A stretch of DNA of 38,842 bases from an uncultured Roseiflexaceae bacterium (lineage in GTDB: Bacteria > Chloroflexota > Chloroflexia > Chloroflexales > Roseiflexaceae). Shown piece after piece: positions 1-9,583 of this stretch. The stretch's first letter is position 1; each line of letters opens with the position of its first letter. Location of the stretch: positions 1 through 38,842 of the forward strand of contig CALKHR010000001.1 in the NCBI GenBank assembly GCA_937988885.1, read 5' to 3'. The position numbers were made by a program, and so were the translations under genes. The notes below the pieces were generated by a model. The model saw nothing but the letters and a program-made list of their open reading frames with translations. It did no database searches and was not told the DNA's origin.

Positions 1-62
1 CGGCGGTTGTCGCGCCAGAGCAAAGCTGCCTGCTTTAGCTGGCAGTCGTTTACAGAATCATA

Positions 63-98
63 AAAGCTCGGCATCGATCGCATCCAATGCCGAGCTTT
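63..98 (-). terminator. Rho-independent terminator of the nucleotidyltransferase gene
   Basis: A perfect 12-bp inverted repeat (63-74 with 87-98, 12-nt loop) lies just after the stop of the leftward gene at 116. On the minus strand the second arm runs into TTTTATG, a short U-tract, which fits an intrinsic terminator. Confidence 0.75.
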
Positions 99-115
99 CG
101 TGTGGTTGAGTGCGT

Positions 116-1228
116 TTAGAACGAGATCGCGTGGTCCTGAAGCTGTGTGCCAGGCCACAGGCGAATCCCATACTCCAGCCGATTCTCTCCACCGATCGAG
201 CATTCATCGCTAACAATGGTGCCGCTCGCCAACTGCGCGCGAGGCCCAATGCGATTGCCACGCCCGACCACACACGAGCGGAGCGATGCGCCTTCCTCGA
301 TGACATTGTTTTCCCACAACACTGCGCCCTCAATCGTTGCGTCGGCCTGGATCTCGCAGCGTGCGCCGATCACCGTTGGCCCGATGATGCGTGCGCCGCG
401 CCCGATACGCACACCCTCACCCAGCACGACCGGCCCGACCAGTTGCGCGGTTGGGTGGATCTCGACGCCCTGCTCGGCCCACACGCGCTCGGCGATCTGT
501 TCGCCACGGAACTGGTAGCGCACTTTGCCGATCAAAATGTCGTGATGCACTTCGAGGTAGGTGGCTGGCTTGCCCACATCGGTCCAGTACGAACGCGATG
601 GATAGCCGTACATGGGATCTTGCGTTTGCAGCACGACTGGGAACAAGCCGCGTTCGAACATATAGTGCTGGTTCGGTGGCACATAGCGGAACAACTCTGG
701 CTCGATGATATACGTGCCAGCGTTGATCATATTGGTGGTGATTTCATCGGGCGGTGGCTTCTCGATGAAGCGCTGGATGCGCCCCGTCTCATCGGTCTCC
801 ACGAGCCCGAACGAGGTGGGATCTTCCACAGGCGTCAGCGCAATGGTGAGCTTGCTGCCCTTCTCGCGGTGGAACACCAACATCTCCTGCAGGTCGAGGT
901 CGGTCATCACATCGCCGTTGAAGACGAAGGTGGTGCCATCGAGCAAGTGCTCGACGTTTTTGACCGCCCCCGCTGTGCCGCGTGGTTCCGGCTCTTCGAC
1001 AATATGGACTTTGAGGCCCAGCCGCGACCCATCGCCCAGCAACGCCCGGAAGTGATCGGCAAGGTATTGCACGGCCAGGATCACCTCATCGATACCCTGG
1101 CTGCGCAGGTTGGTGAGCATATGCTCGATGAACGGCTGGTTGACCAGCGGAATCATCGGCTTGGGTATATTGCAAGTTAGTGGTCGCAGGCGTGTCCCTA
1201 AGCCACCAACGAGGATAACAGCTTTCAT
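116..1228 (-). CDS. Sugar-1-phosphate nucleotidyltransferase with left-handed beta-helix domain
   Basis: Makes an NDP-sugar from NTP and a sugar-1-phosphate; mannose-1-phosphate guanylyltransferase is the best guess because the neighbour looks GDP-mannose-related. The 370-aa protein opens with the nucleotide-binding signature GGLGTRLRP (residues 8-16) and the KPM lysine (K23), followed by EPxGTAGA near 83-88 and the metal-site NGD near 104-106. From about 255 to 365 there are hexapeptide-type repeats typical of a left-handed beta helix. The length fits this two-domain family. The ATG is preceded by GGAGGAGAC, a strong Shine-Dalgarno. It follows the SDR gene by 78 bp in the same direction, so the two are probably co-transcribed and serve cell-surface glycan synthesis. 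The sugar and base specificity cannot be read from the sequence. Confidence 0.88.
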   Translation of the reverse strand: MKAVILVGGLGTRLRPLTCNIPKPMIPLVNQPFIEHMLTNLRSQGIDEVILAVQYLADHFRALLGDGSRLGLKVHIVEEPEPRGTAGAVKNVEHLLDGTTFVFNGDVMTDLDLQEMLVFHREKGSKLTIALTPVEDPTSFGLVETDETGRIQRFIEKPPPDEITTNMINAGTYIIEPELFRYVPPNQHYMFERGLFPVVLQTQDPMYGYPSRSYWTDVGKPATYLEVHHDILIGKVRYQFRGEQIAERVWAEQGVEIHPTAQLVGPVVLGEGVRIGRGARIIGPTVIGARCEIQADATIEGAVLWENNVIEEGASLRSCVVGRGNRIGPRAQLASGTIVSDECSIGGENRLEYGIRLWPGTQLQDHAISF

Positions 1229-1306
1229 GTCTCCTCCACATGCTGAACGATTGTTGTGTGCAACCTTCGATGATGCGGTTATGGTATGGATTCGTAGGGG
1301 AGGCGT

Positions 1307-2284
1307 TTATGTTTCGCCTGCTGATCCCTCATTACTGCGAATGTAATCTCTCCAGAATGTTAGGATATCATGGAGGGTTTGTTCCAGGGGGATCTGTGGT
1401 TCCCAACCTGTGTCTGTGCAGAATAGGCGGTTATCGCAAACAGCCCGTGGCATTTCGGATGGGCGCATGCGCGCAGGGTCAGGCTCAACCGAAATGTCGC
1501 ACTCGCTAAAGGCGAGCAAGGTATCGAGCAGCCAGCGAATGCTGACAGTGCGGCCCGAGCCGACGTTGTAGGCTCGCCCGACCTTGCCGTGCAGGGCTGC
1601 CAATTCGTAAGCGCGTGCGATATCGCGCACATCGGTGAAATCACGTTCAGCCGAGAGATCGCCAACCCGCAAGATAGGCGGTTGAATACCAGCCTCGATC
1701 CGCGCGATCTGTGCCGCAAACGCCGATGCTACGAACTTCTCAGTTTGGCGCGGCCCGATGTGGTTGAACAGTCGCAGCCGGATCGTTCGTATCTTGTGGC
1801 TGATGTGGTACTGGTACGCGAGCAGATCTTGCGACACCTTGCTAACCGCATAGGGGTTGACCGGTCGCAGCGGTGTCTCCTCGTTGATTGGCAATTCGTG
1901 TGGCTGGACATAGCCATAGATCTCGTTGCTACTGGCGACGATGAACAAGGGGTCCTGCTTGAGGTGCTGCATCGCCTGGAACAGATGCAATTGCCCAAAA
2001 ATATTGGTCTGGAAGGTGAGCTCCGGCTCGGCGAATGCGCGAGGCACATTCGATTGGCCCGCCAAATGCACGATCACATCGGGCTGTGCTTGCGCAAGCG
2101 CTGCAGTCACCTGGTCGAGGTCGCCAAGATCGGCTGTCACCAGTTGAACGCGACCTTGAAGCTCCGGCAGCGCAAGTGTTGAGCTACGTGCCAGGCCCCA
2201 AACATCGATGTTGGTGGATTCAAGAAGATGCTCGGCAAGATGACCGCCGACGAATCCGTTGATACCAGTAATAAGCAAACGCAT
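1307..2284 (-). CDS. NAD(P)-dependent epimerase/reductase, GDP-4-keto-6-deoxymannose reductase-like
   Basis: Extended short-chain dehydrogenase acting on a nucleotide sugar. The start MRLLITGINGFVGGH gives the Rossmann motif TGxxGxxG at residues 6-13; the reading frame is open 27 codons further upstream but that extension lacks family character. The catalytic YxxxK is Y145/K149 (in NPYAVSK), with serines 118-119 and the SSNEIYG context typical of the family. The R-M-R-P-S-E-M-P segment near the C-terminus is what suggests GDP-6-deoxy-4-ketohexose reductase (RMD) over UDP-galactose epimerase. Together with the nucleotidyltransferase downstream this suggests GDP-D-rhamnose or related deoxysugar supply. 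The expected 4,6-dehydratase is not in the window. Length 325 aa is normal. A related epimerase of other specificity remains possible. Confidence 0.85.
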   Translation of the reverse strand: MRLLITGINGFVGGHLAEHLLESTNIDVWGLARSSTLALPELQGRVQLVTADLGDLDQVTAALAQAQPDVIVHLAGQSNVPRAFAEPELTFQTNIFGQLHLFQAMQHLKQDPLFIVASSNEIYGYVQPHELPINEETPLRPVNPYAVSKVSQDLLAYQYHISHKIRTIRLRLFNHIGPRQTEKFVASAFAAQIARIEAGIQPPILRVGDLSAERDFTDVRDIARAYELAALHGKVGRAYNVGSGRTVSIRWLLDTLLAFSECDISVEPDPARMRPSEMPRAVCDNRLFCTDTGWEPQIPLEQTLHDILTFWRDYIRSNEGSAGET

Positions 2285-2663
2285 GGCGCTACTATAGCGG
2301 AAAGCGGCTATGCGTGCAAGTGCCGAATCGGGGCCCAGGATTGCAATTTTGCAATTTAGCCTCACTCCACCGATTCGGCCCCTCCATCCCTCGCGGAACG
2401 TCCGCCAACCATCAAAAGGCCGCCGAATGTCTGATGCCTGGCAGCAGTGTGTGAAACAGCCGACGCCACGCTAGAGGCGCACTGGTGCCATGGAACAAAA
2501 AACGGGCAGCCGCCTGTTGATTGGCGGAGGTCAACTTTTCGCGTATGCCTTGCCGTTAGAACGCTCTGCACCTATTGTGGGAAGTGTCACCCAAAGCTTC
2601 CTTGTGCGGGAGCTGTACAGCAAGTGTTTGGTGTGATAACGGAAAGAGCTTTGTGACGGATCG
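2285..2663. other. Intergenic stretch, weak terminator only
   Basis: I see no convincing gene here. On the minus strand, about 150 nt after the stop of the GNAT gene at 2664, a short imperfect stem (AAC-x-GGC with GCC-x-GTT, about 2501-2519) is followed by six T residues (plus-strand A-run 2497-2502). It may be the terminator of that gene. The stem is short, so this is tentative. Confidence 0.4.
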
Positions 2664-3659
2664 TTATCCGGGAGGGAATCGCTTCTCGAAGACGATCATG
2701 CCCGGCGCCTTGGTGAAGCCGAGCTTGGCGTTGATCGCGAGCATGCTGGGGTTGTTGGATTCAACAGCGGTGGAGATGTGCGTATAGCCCTGCTCAAGCG
2801 CGTATTGAATCGTGGCGACCTTGAGCGCCAATGCAATGCCGCATCCTCGGTAATCGGTGTGTACACCTGTCGTTTTTTGGTGGAGCTCGTGCGGAGCGTG
2901 GTCGAGCCGCTGCATCGAGCTTTCGCCTACGTAGCGCGTCCCGTGCTTGGCGATGAAGTACGCCTCCGGCAACGCACTCGGCGAGCTACGGCTGTAGCGC
3001 TCGAACCAATCTAAACCCGGCTCGGGGTGCGGGTGTTCGGGGAGCGGGATAGCCCGTGTGATCTGAGTGTGGAGTTCGTAGAGTTTTTGCAAGCAGGCGG
3101 GATCGTTGTGACATTCCTGCGCAAGTGTGGTGATCGTGATCCCCTGTGCTTTCATTCGATCTAGCGCTGCGCGGTGGCGCTCCATCTCGAACGTGCGGAT
3201 ATCGAGCATAAACGGCCAACTGCGAATGACTTCAGTGAAGCCGCGCCGTTCGAGGTAGCAGATACCGTTCGGCGTGGTTTCGTGGGTGCCGATCCAAGCG
3301 CGTGCTGCGCCAAGTTCCTGCAGATCGTGCATAAGCTGCTGGTAGAGCAGACTGCCGATGCCTTGCGATGAGTATTCAGGCTTCACCCGAATATTGGTCC
3401 AATAGTGGTCGGTTGTGCCAAGCCAGGGGATTTGGAATAACTGTGTGTAGCCGACGATGTTGTTGTTGACGGTGGCTACGTAACGCCGTATGAGATAGTT
3501 GCTGCCGATAAAGGAGTGGTCGAGGTCCTTGAAATCCTGGGGGTTGTGATACTCGAAGTCCGATAACTCGCTGGCGGGGACGCTAGCTGCCACTTGGGCT
3601 ATACTCGCGTACTCATGGTCGCCGGGTTTGAAGAGCCGGATGATCCTTTGTTCGGACAT
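2664..3659 (-). CDS. Double-GNAT N-acetyltransferase
   Basis: Predicted acetyl-CoA-dependent N-acetyltransferase, cytoplasmic, substrate unknown. The 331-aa protein contains two GNAT folds. The first has the acetyl-CoA loop in RVKPEYSSQGIGSLL (about 91-105). The second has DYRGCGIALALK (about 269-280), followed by the typical V-x-x-x-N-x-x-M-x-x-I-N-x-x-L-G-F C-terminal pattern. The second domain looks like the catalytic one. Family relatives are annotated as generic GNATs or mycothiol-synthase-like proteins. It is the last gene of a leftward series containing five other GNATs, but a 323-bp gap separates it from the Eis-like gene, so it may have its own promoter (TATACT at 3705-3710, minus strand, without a clear -35). 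Confidence 0.85.
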   Translation of the reverse strand: MSEQRIIRLFKPGDHEYASIAQVAASVPASELSDFEYHNPQDFKDLDHSFIGSNYLIRRYVATVNNNIVGYTQLFQIPWLGTTDHYWTNIRVKPEYSSQGIGSLLYQQLMHDLQELGAARAWIGTHETTPNGICYLERRGFTEVIRSWPFMLDIRTFEMERHRAALDRMKAQGITITTLAQECHNDPACLQKLYELHTQITRAIPLPEHPHPEPGLDWFERYSRSSPSALPEAYFIAKHGTRYVGESSMQRLDHAPHELHQKTTGVHTDYRGCGIALALKVATIQYALEQGYTHISTAVESNNPSMLAINAKLGFTKAPGMIVFEKRFPPG

Positions 3660-3982
3660 ACATCACCATTTTACCGCTTTCTAAATAAGAGGAAGCATAG
3701 CTATAGTATACACCATCCGTTGTGGTGGGATATTCGTGCGATTATCGCGGGCGATCGTGGATGTTCTATCGGATCGGGTGGCTTCTGTTGTTTGATTCTT
3801 ACAAGAGGTTTGTTTGTTCGGTCGATGATTACCGTACTTTGGCCTAAAGTTGGTTCGTTTTCGCTAAAACAGGGCTATCTTATGCAGATGTTGGGATGCA
3901 TTTGATGATGTGCCGAAGAAGATGGCTTTGTGGAGCAGAGGAGCGCGGGTGGGATATACAAACCCACCCGCGCTTTTGTTGG
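3660..3982. other. Intergenic region with GC-rich hairpin
   Basis: No gene is seen. On the minus strand a TGTATACT extended -10-like element lies at 3705-3712, about 45 nt before the GNAT start. A 12-bp perfect hairpin (3942-3953 with 3963-3974, 9-nt loop) sits 8 bp after the stop of the Eis-like gene. Its T-run (TTTT) follows only on the plus strand, so it could terminate rightward transcripts or protect the 3' end of the leftward mRNA. Confidence 0.5.
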
Positions 3983-5341
3983 TTAGTCGAGCGGCATGGT
4001 GCGCGATGGCTTGGTGGGGAACAGGATGCTCAACAACAGGGCGCTGGCATCGTCGTTGGCGTAGGCATCGGGCATGATGTGGCGTATCTGCTCGAGCGAG
4101 CGATACCCGAACAGCACCTGCGTGAAGGTGAGCGGCGGCATCTGAACGTTCGCCTTCGGACCCCACACTTCCGCTCGCCACGGCTCCACCTCGCGCAGTT
4201 GGCCCTTCTCGAAGCGCAGCAGCAGGCCGTCTCGGTAGAAGTTGAGGCGAAACTCACCATCGTGACCAGCCATAATCGAGTTCGCCAAGCGGCGCTCAAG
4301 CACCGGGCGAATGTGTCTGATGAAGGCTGGCAGATCGGGGACGCGCACGTACCAAGCATAGTGTGGCTTAGAGGTGTGATACCCTGACCCAAGCGCATCG
4401 TAGAGTGGGTGATGCCCCGCGAGCAGGAAGGTGATGCGATCCACATGCTTGGCTTCGGCTTTGAAGGACACGATATCATCGGCCTGTTTGGCCAAGCCCC
4501 GCATCAGGCTCGGCAGCACGGCTGGGTACGAATGCCCTGCGGTAAGCGCCGCACTGATCACGCTGATGTGGGTGTCCCAACGGTGCGAGTACACAAGGGT
4601 ATAGCCAATCGCCTCGTTTTGCTGGTTGCAGATCATGTAGGCGATCCAGTGCGCGTTTTGGAGCGGTCGTACAAAACCGAGATTCCAACGCCAATACTCC
4701 TCCGGGATGACCGCCGCGATCATCTGATCGGCCTCTTCGCGGTTGTAGAGCTCCATCAGCAGCGGAATATCGTCGGTGGTCGCGCGGCGCAGATGATACG
4801 GCTCAGCCTCGCCCTCCTTGAGTGTCGGCAGATGCGCGGTGAAGACGGTTCGATCGCCATCAAGCTCGATCGCGTATTCATATCCAAAGATGCGATAGTA
4901 GTATGGGATGCCCGTGATCGCCTGCACCAAATCCCCTCGTGCAGCACTGCGGGCGTGAATCAACTCAAAGATCGAGCGGATCAGGCCACGATGACGGTAA
5001 TCGGGGTGCGAGGCGACGACCTCGGGGCGACCGACCGTGAACTCAACATCTTCGTACCGCCAGGTATGGCTGAGCAGGTTTGTCGATGCGACGATCGTGT
5101 TGGTGTTGGTATCCTCCACCACGGCAAAGTCGTTGGCGCTGATCAGCGGATGCTGCCCACTCATACAGCTATCGACGTAGTGGACCACATTGACGTTGGT
5201 TGGCGCTTCGGCATTTTCGCGGAAGATATGGCTGTATAACGTGGCGAGTTGTTCTTGATCGGCTCGCGTCGACCAACGCACGACCAGACCGTTGCCCAAA
5301 TCGCGACGGTAGGTCTGACTCGATGGATGTGTTTGTACCAT
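3983..5341 (-). CDS. Eis-like acetyltransferase (GNAT plus SCP2-like C-terminus)
   Basis: A 452-aa protein whose layout matches the Eis family: an N-terminal GNAT domain with acetyl-CoA loop RHRGLIRSIF (116-125), a second degenerate GNAT-like middle region (about 180-320), and a C-terminal part resembling the sterol-carrier-like domain (roughly 350-440, with LNFYRDGLLLRFEKG). Eis proteins acetylate amines on aminoglycosides, capreomycin and proteins with low regiospecificity; that is family knowledge, and the substrate here is unknown. The ATG follows GAGGAG with good spacing. It lies 165 bp downstream of the ABC-2 permease in the same direction. Such a gene next to an exporter and other GNATs fits a detoxification or self-protection role, which is inference. 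Confidence 0.83.
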   Translation of the reverse strand: MVQTHPSSQTYRRDLGNGLVVRWSTRADQEQLATLYSHIFRENAEAPTNVNVVHYVDSCMSGQHPLISANDFAVVEDTNTNTIVASTNLLSHTWRYEDVEFTVGRPEVVASHPDYRHRGLIRSIFELIHARSAARGDLVQAITGIPYYYRIFGYEYAIELDGDRTVFTAHLPTLKEGEAEPYHLRRATTDDIPLLMELYNREEADQMIAAVIPEEYWRWNLGFVRPLQNAHWIAYMICNQQNEAIGYTLVYSHRWDTHISVISAALTAGHSYPAVLPSLMRGLAKQADDIVSFKAEAKHVDRITFLLAGHHPLYDALGSGYHTSKPHYAWYVRVPDLPAFIRHIRPVLERRLANSIMAGHDGEFRLNFYRDGLLLRFEKGQLREVEPWRAEVWGPKANVQMPPLTFTQVLFGYRSLEQIRHIMPDAYANDDASALLLSILFPTKPSRTMPLD

Positions 5342-5385
5342 TGTTGATCTCCTCTAGCTAGGCGATCTTATGCTCGCGTGTGGGC

Positions 5386-5428
5386 CGTAAGCCAACGTTT
5401 ATCGAAGAGCGCCTCCGGCTGGCTTACG
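5386..5428. other. Perfect 9-bp inverted repeat in the Eis-like gene leader
   Basis: CGTAAGCCA (5386-5394) and TGGCTTACG (5420-5428) form a perfect 9-bp stem around a 25-nt loop, 45 nt upstream of the Eis-like start codon. It could be an mRNA leader hairpin or an operator for a dimeric regulator. Nothing else identifies it. Confidence 0.45.
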
Positions 5429-5469
5429 ACGCCTAGTCGGGCGACATCGTTTCTGTGGCAAACAGACGC

Positions 5470-5494
5470 ATCGCCCGGCGGAAGGCCGAGCGAT
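5470..5494 (-). terminator. Hairpin after the ABC-2 permease gene
   Basis: The arms 5470-5479 and 5485-5494 pair (ATCGC-x-CGGC with GCCG-x-GCGAT) around a 5-nt loop, 12 bp after the permease stop. The following minus-strand sequence is only weakly T-rich, so this may be a leaky terminator allowing read-through into the Eis-like gene. Confidence 0.5.
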
Positions 5495-5506
5495 ACGATG
5501 ACGAGA

Positions 5507-6364
<858 letters not shown>

Positions 6365-6366
6365 GA

Positions 6367-7326
6367 TCAGGCTCCTGTGTTCCGACCATACAGTCGTCGC
6401 CGGAAGATTGGTTGAAAGCCAACCGATGTATAGAGCCGCGTCGCGCCTGTGGGACTATCGGCATCGACGCTGAGCTTAACGATGTTGGCGCCATCGCGCT
6501 GTAGTTCGCGCATGCCCGCCAGCAGCAGGGCGCGACCCAATCCAATGCCACGGAAGTCGCGATGTGTGCCGAGCAGCCCGATCTGGCCTTCGCGTTGGCC
6601 GTGTGGCAGTTCAGGTTGGATGATCGAGCCCCACGAGAAGCCAGCGGCCCGACCATCGGGCGCGATGGCAACCAAGTCGTGTTGCGGCTGATAGTGCTTT
6701 GCGTTGCGCTCGTGCTCCAATTCTTCGAGCGTCCAGGGCTGGTTGTTCCAATGGTCGCTGAACGAACTGTTGAACAGTTCTAACCACTCCGCTGCGTTAT
6801 AAGGTCCGGCCACGATGCGGAATCCTGTTGGCAACGAAGGCTCGCTCAGTTCGCCATCCAACGGACGCGCCATGCGGTAAAAATAGCGGTCGATCGTGAA
6901 GCCGTTCCGTTCGAACAGCGCAATACGCTCGGGGTCGTTCTCAAACGCGATGGCGCGTAGGCGCAGCGCTACCCCGCGCTCGCGGCTGATCGTCTGCGTG
7001 CGCGCATCGGCCCAAGCGATGATCTGCTCGCCAAGCGACTGATCGTAGTCGGGGTGCACCCGAAACCACACGAAGGTGTCGGGGTCTGGAGCCTGGTCGC
7101 TGATCCACAGTTGCGCAAAACCGATCAGTTGCCCTTGCTGATTGTCCCACAATTGCAGGTCGCGCTCGGCATCGACGCCAGGAGCATGGAACTCCTCGTC
7201 CAATCTCTCGACGCTGAACGTCTCGCCCTGCGGCGCAACCTGCTCGCACATAGTGAGGAACTGGCAAATAGCCTCAAGTTCGCTCGGACCTCGGTATGCG
7301 CGGCCCTGGTAAGCAATTGTCGTCAT
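6367..7326 (-). CDS. MshD-like double-GNAT acetyltransferase (third paralogue)
   Basis: Predicted acetyl-CoA-dependent N-acetyltransferase of 319 aa with a degenerate N-terminal GNAT half and an active-looking C-terminal half (GLLGTHRDFRGIGLGRALLL, then V-x-x-x-S-P-T-G-A-T-R-L-Y-x-S-V-G-F). It is collinear with the two 320-aa paralogues immediately upstream but clearly more diverged. The double-GNAT layout resembles mycothiol synthase MshD, but many such proteins have other substrates. The ATG at 7326 is preferred to an in-frame GTG at 7344 because AAAGAGA lies at the right distance before it. Its stop is 2 bp from the ABC permease start, which ties the acetyltransferase array to the transporter. 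Confidence 0.85.
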   Translation of the reverse strand: MTTIAYQGRAYRGPSELEAICQFLTMCEQVAPQGETFSVERLDEEFHAPGVDAERDLQLWDNQQGQLIGFAQLWISDQAPDPDTFVWFRVHPDYDQSLGEQIIAWADARTQTISRERGVALRLRAIAFENDPERIALFERNGFTIDRYFYRMARPLDGELSEPSLPTGFRIVAGPYNAAEWLELFNSSFSDHWNNQPWTLEELEHERNAKHYQPQHDLVAIAPDGRAAGFSWGSIIQPELPHGQREGQIGLLGTHRDFRGIGLGRALLLAGMRELQRDGANIVKLSVDADSPTGATRLYTSVGFQPIFRRRLYGRNTGA

Positions 7327-7364
7327 CTTGTTTCTCTTTATCACTTGATGCGAATGAACGATTC

Positions 7365-8327
7365 CTACGCCGCAATCGGGCGCTCATAGCGAACCCAGCA
7401 ACTCTTGCGCTGAAAGCCCACCGACTCGTAGAGTTGAAGCGCGCCGCTCGGGTTATCGGCGAGTACGCTCAATTCGACGACCTGCATGCCTGCTGTTTGC
7501 AGACGCCGCATATTTTCCAGCAACAGGGCGCGACCCAACCCAAGGCCACGGTAGCCACGGCGGGTGCCGAGCAGGCCGATTTCGCCCAATTGCTTGCCTA
7601 TGTTGGCGTTCTGTTCCGGATTGATCAGACCCCAGCAGAAACCTACCAATGTGCCATCGGAGGCCTCCGCCACCAGGTTGATATCTTGGCGATAGATCGG
7701 CTCGTTCAGGTAGTGCCGCACCAGATCGATCGTTATCGGGCTGGAGCCAGGATGATCGATGAACGACTGGTTGTACAGCGCGGCCCACGCCTCGGCCTCC
7801 GATTCGCCCGCCATCTCGCGGATGCTGAAGCCTTCGGGCACTTTCGGCGTGCTGATCGGCTCGGTGAGCGAGCGCTCCATATCGTACGAGTAGCGCTGAA
7901 TGCTCAGGCCGAGCGCCTCGACTTGGGCGCGCGATGCCTGCTGTTTTTCGTTGATGCTTATCTCCAGCAGACCAGGCAATGATTGGCCGCTGAGCGACTC
8001 GCGCAGGCGCTGATCGCCCCAAGCGACCATATCGGCTTCGAGCGAGCCGCGCTCGCTCGGGTGCACCCACACGACCAGTGTGCCACGCACAAGTTCGGTG
8101 CTGATCTGGCGATACAGCATCGAAAAGCCTAGCAACTGGCCATCGGACTCCCACATCTGCAAGTCGTGGCTCAGATCGAGACGGGGATCCTCAAACTCGG
8201 CGCGCAACCGACCGGGGCTGCTGAATACACCGAATTGATCGACAGCTTCACATGTATTCTGAAGGGAAGCGATCGCTTCGAGATCCGCTTCGCCAGCATA
8301 TGCTCGGGGTGTAAAGGTGGCAATCAC
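7365..8327 (-). CDS. MshD-like double-GNAT acetyltransferase, tandem copy B
   Basis: A 320-aa acetyltransferase, nearly identical in layout to the next gene upstream (8501-9463). The C-terminal GNAT half carries LGTRRGYRGLGLGRALLLE and V-L-A-D-N-P-S-G-A-L-Q-L-Y-E-S-V-G-F; the N-terminal half is degenerate. The start is taken as GTG at 8327: AGGAG lies 7 nt before it and alignment with the paralogue begins there (VIATFTPR against VIATVTPR). The frame is open further upstream, but that part is the leader copied from the paralogue in a different frame. Substrate unknown. Its high similarity to the neighbour in both coding region and leader marks a recent tandem duplication. Confidence 0.88.
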   Translation of the reverse strand: MIATFTPRAYAGEADLEAIASLQNTCEAVDQFGVFSSPGRLRAEFEDPRLDLSHDLQMWESDGQLLGFSMLYRQISTELVRGTLVVWVHPSERGSLEADMVAWGDQRLRESLSGQSLPGLLEISINEKQQASRAQVEALGLSIQRYSYDMERSLTEPISTPKVPEGFSIREMAGESEAEAWAALYNQSFIDHPGSSPITIDLVRHYLNEPIYRQDINLVAEASDGTLVGFCWGLINPEQNANIGKQLGEIGLLGTRRGYRGLGLGRALLLENMRRLQTAGMQVVELSVLADNPSGALQLYESVGFQRKSCWVRYERPIAA

Positions 8328-8500
8328 AATCTTGCTCCTAAGAAGGCACAACAAACCTTGCGGTGGTTGTTGCCTGTACGAGTGACAGAGAGTAGCAGTG
8401 CCACGACCGCTATTCTGCCAAAGGAAGATGCCAGTGTGCACATGGCCTCACGCGCCCGATAAGCGGCTCTAGTCGGTTGCGCTAGGCTCTTTAACGATGT

Positions 8501-9463
8501 CTACATCGGGAGTGGGCGCACATAGCGGATGCTGCTGCTCTTGCGCCGGAAGCCGACCGACTCGTAGAGTTGCAGCGCGCCAGTGGGATTATCGGCGATG
8601 ACGTTGAGCTCGGCGACCTCCATGCCAGCGGTCCGTAGGCGGTGCATAGTCGCGAGCAGCAGGGCGCGCCCCAAGCCGAGGCCACGGTAGCCGCGTCGCG
8701 TGCCGAGGATGTCGATCTCGCCCAATTGCCTGCCCGTGTTAGCGTTCAGGTCCGGGTAGATCATCCCCCAGCAGAAGCCCGCCAACGTGCCATCGGCAGC
8801 CTCCGCCACAAGGTTGAGATCTTGGCGGTAGATCGGCTCGCTCAGATAGTGCAGCACCTGAGCGTTCTTCCACGGACTAAAGCCAGGATGATCGATGAAC
8901 GACTGGTTGTACATCTCCGTCCACGCCTCGGCCTCCGATTCGCCCGCCATCTCGCGGATGCTGAAGCCCTCGGGCACGTGCGGTGTGTCGATCGGCTCGG
9001 TGAGCGAGCGCTCCATATCGTACGAGTAGCGCTGAATGCTCAGGCCGAGCGCCTCGACTTGGGCGCGCAATGCCTGTTGCTCCTCGCGGATGCTCATCTC
9101 GAGGATGCCGGGCAACGATTGGCCGCTGAGCGACTCGCGCAGGCGCTGATCGCCCCAGGCGACCATATCGGCTTCGAGCGAACCGCGCACGTTCGGGTGC
9201 ACCCAAATCATCAGGCGACCACGCACAAGTTCGGTGCCGATCAGGCGGTATATCATCGCGAAGCCGAGCAATTGACCGTCGACCTCCCACAGTTGCAGAT
9301 CGTGGCTCGGGTCGAGGCGCGGATCGTCGAACTGGGTGCGGAGATCGGTGGGAGTGCTGTATGCACCGAATTGGTCAACCGCTTCGCAAGCGTTCTGAAG
9401 GGAAGCGATTGCTTCGAGATCCGCTTCGCCAGCATAAGGTCGCGGTGTAACAGTGGCGATCAC
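8501..9463 (-). CDS. MshD-like double-GNAT acetyltransferase, tandem copy A
   Basis: A 320-aa acetyltransferase, tandem paralogue of the gene at 7365-8327. Its acetyl-CoA loop is LGTRRGYRGLGLGRALLLA in the C-terminal half, followed by the DNPTGALQLYESVGF pattern; the N-terminal GNAT half lacks a clear loop. The start is taken as GTG at 9463, preceded by a very good AGGAGG at 8 nt. Differences from copy B are scattered, with several in the middle segment (FSPWKNAQVLHYLSEP here against SSPITIDLVRHYLNEP there), where the substrate pocket could differ. It follows the RimJ/L-type GNAT by 120 bp that contains a terminator-like hairpin. Confidence 0.88.
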   Translation of the reverse strand: MIATVTPRPYAGEADLEAIASLQNACEAVDQFGAYSTPTDLRTQFDDPRLDPSHDLQLWEVDGQLLGFAMIYRLIGTELVRGRLMIWVHPNVRGSLEADMVAWGDQRLRESLSGQSLPGILEMSIREEQQALRAQVEALGLSIQRYSYDMERSLTEPIDTPHVPEGFSIREMAGESEAEAWTEMYNQSFIDHPGFSPWKNAQVLHYLSEPIYRQDLNLVAEAADGTLAGFCWGMIYPDLNANTGRQLGEIDILGTRRGYRGLGLGRALLLATMHRLRTAGMEVAELNVIADNPTGALQLYESVGFRRKSSSIRYVRPLPM

Positions 9464-9477
9464 AACAATTCCTCCTG

Positions 9478-9514
9478 AAAAAAGGCACAACAAAACCTTG
9501 CGGTGGTTGCCGCC
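9478..9514 (-). terminator. Terminator-like hairpin with T6 in the GNAT leader
   Basis: On the minus strand an imperfect stem (GGC...AACC with GGTT...GCC, about 9484-9514) is followed directly by six T residues (A-run 9478-9483), and only then by the Shine-Dalgarno and GTG of copy A. It can end transcription from the upstream gene or act as an attenuator. A homologous hairpin, without the clean T-run, precedes copy B near 8346-8376. Confidence 0.5.
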
Positions 9515-9583
9515 TACGATGACTGGCGGGGGTAGCAGTACTGCGACTGCTACTCTGCCCGTAACGTATTGCCAAGCGATGGT

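Larger units (their letters stand above)
7365..9545 (-). repeat. Tandem gene duplication of a GNAT gene with its leader
   Basis: Two direct copies of about 1.04 kb each with a period of about 1136 bp: copy B (7365 to about 8410) and copy A (8501 to about 9545). Both proteins are 320 aa and share long identical stretches (for example the YSYDMERSLTEPI region). The similarity continues about 75 bp upstream of the start codons, through the GTG start, Shine-Dalgarno, a hairpin (GGCA...TGTGCC) and a GTAGCAGT-containing segment. The copies differ at many positions, so this is not an assembly duplicate. Confidence 0.85.

Noticed and set aside
110..1180. Long plus-strand ORF of 356 codons antisense to the nucleotidyltransferase
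   Set aside because: It is a shadow of the minus-strand gene: no Shine-Dalgarno, no family motif, and composition mirroring the antisense codons. Similar long shadows at 4409-5239, 8642-9478, 18926-19969 and 22514-23224 are rejected for the same reason.
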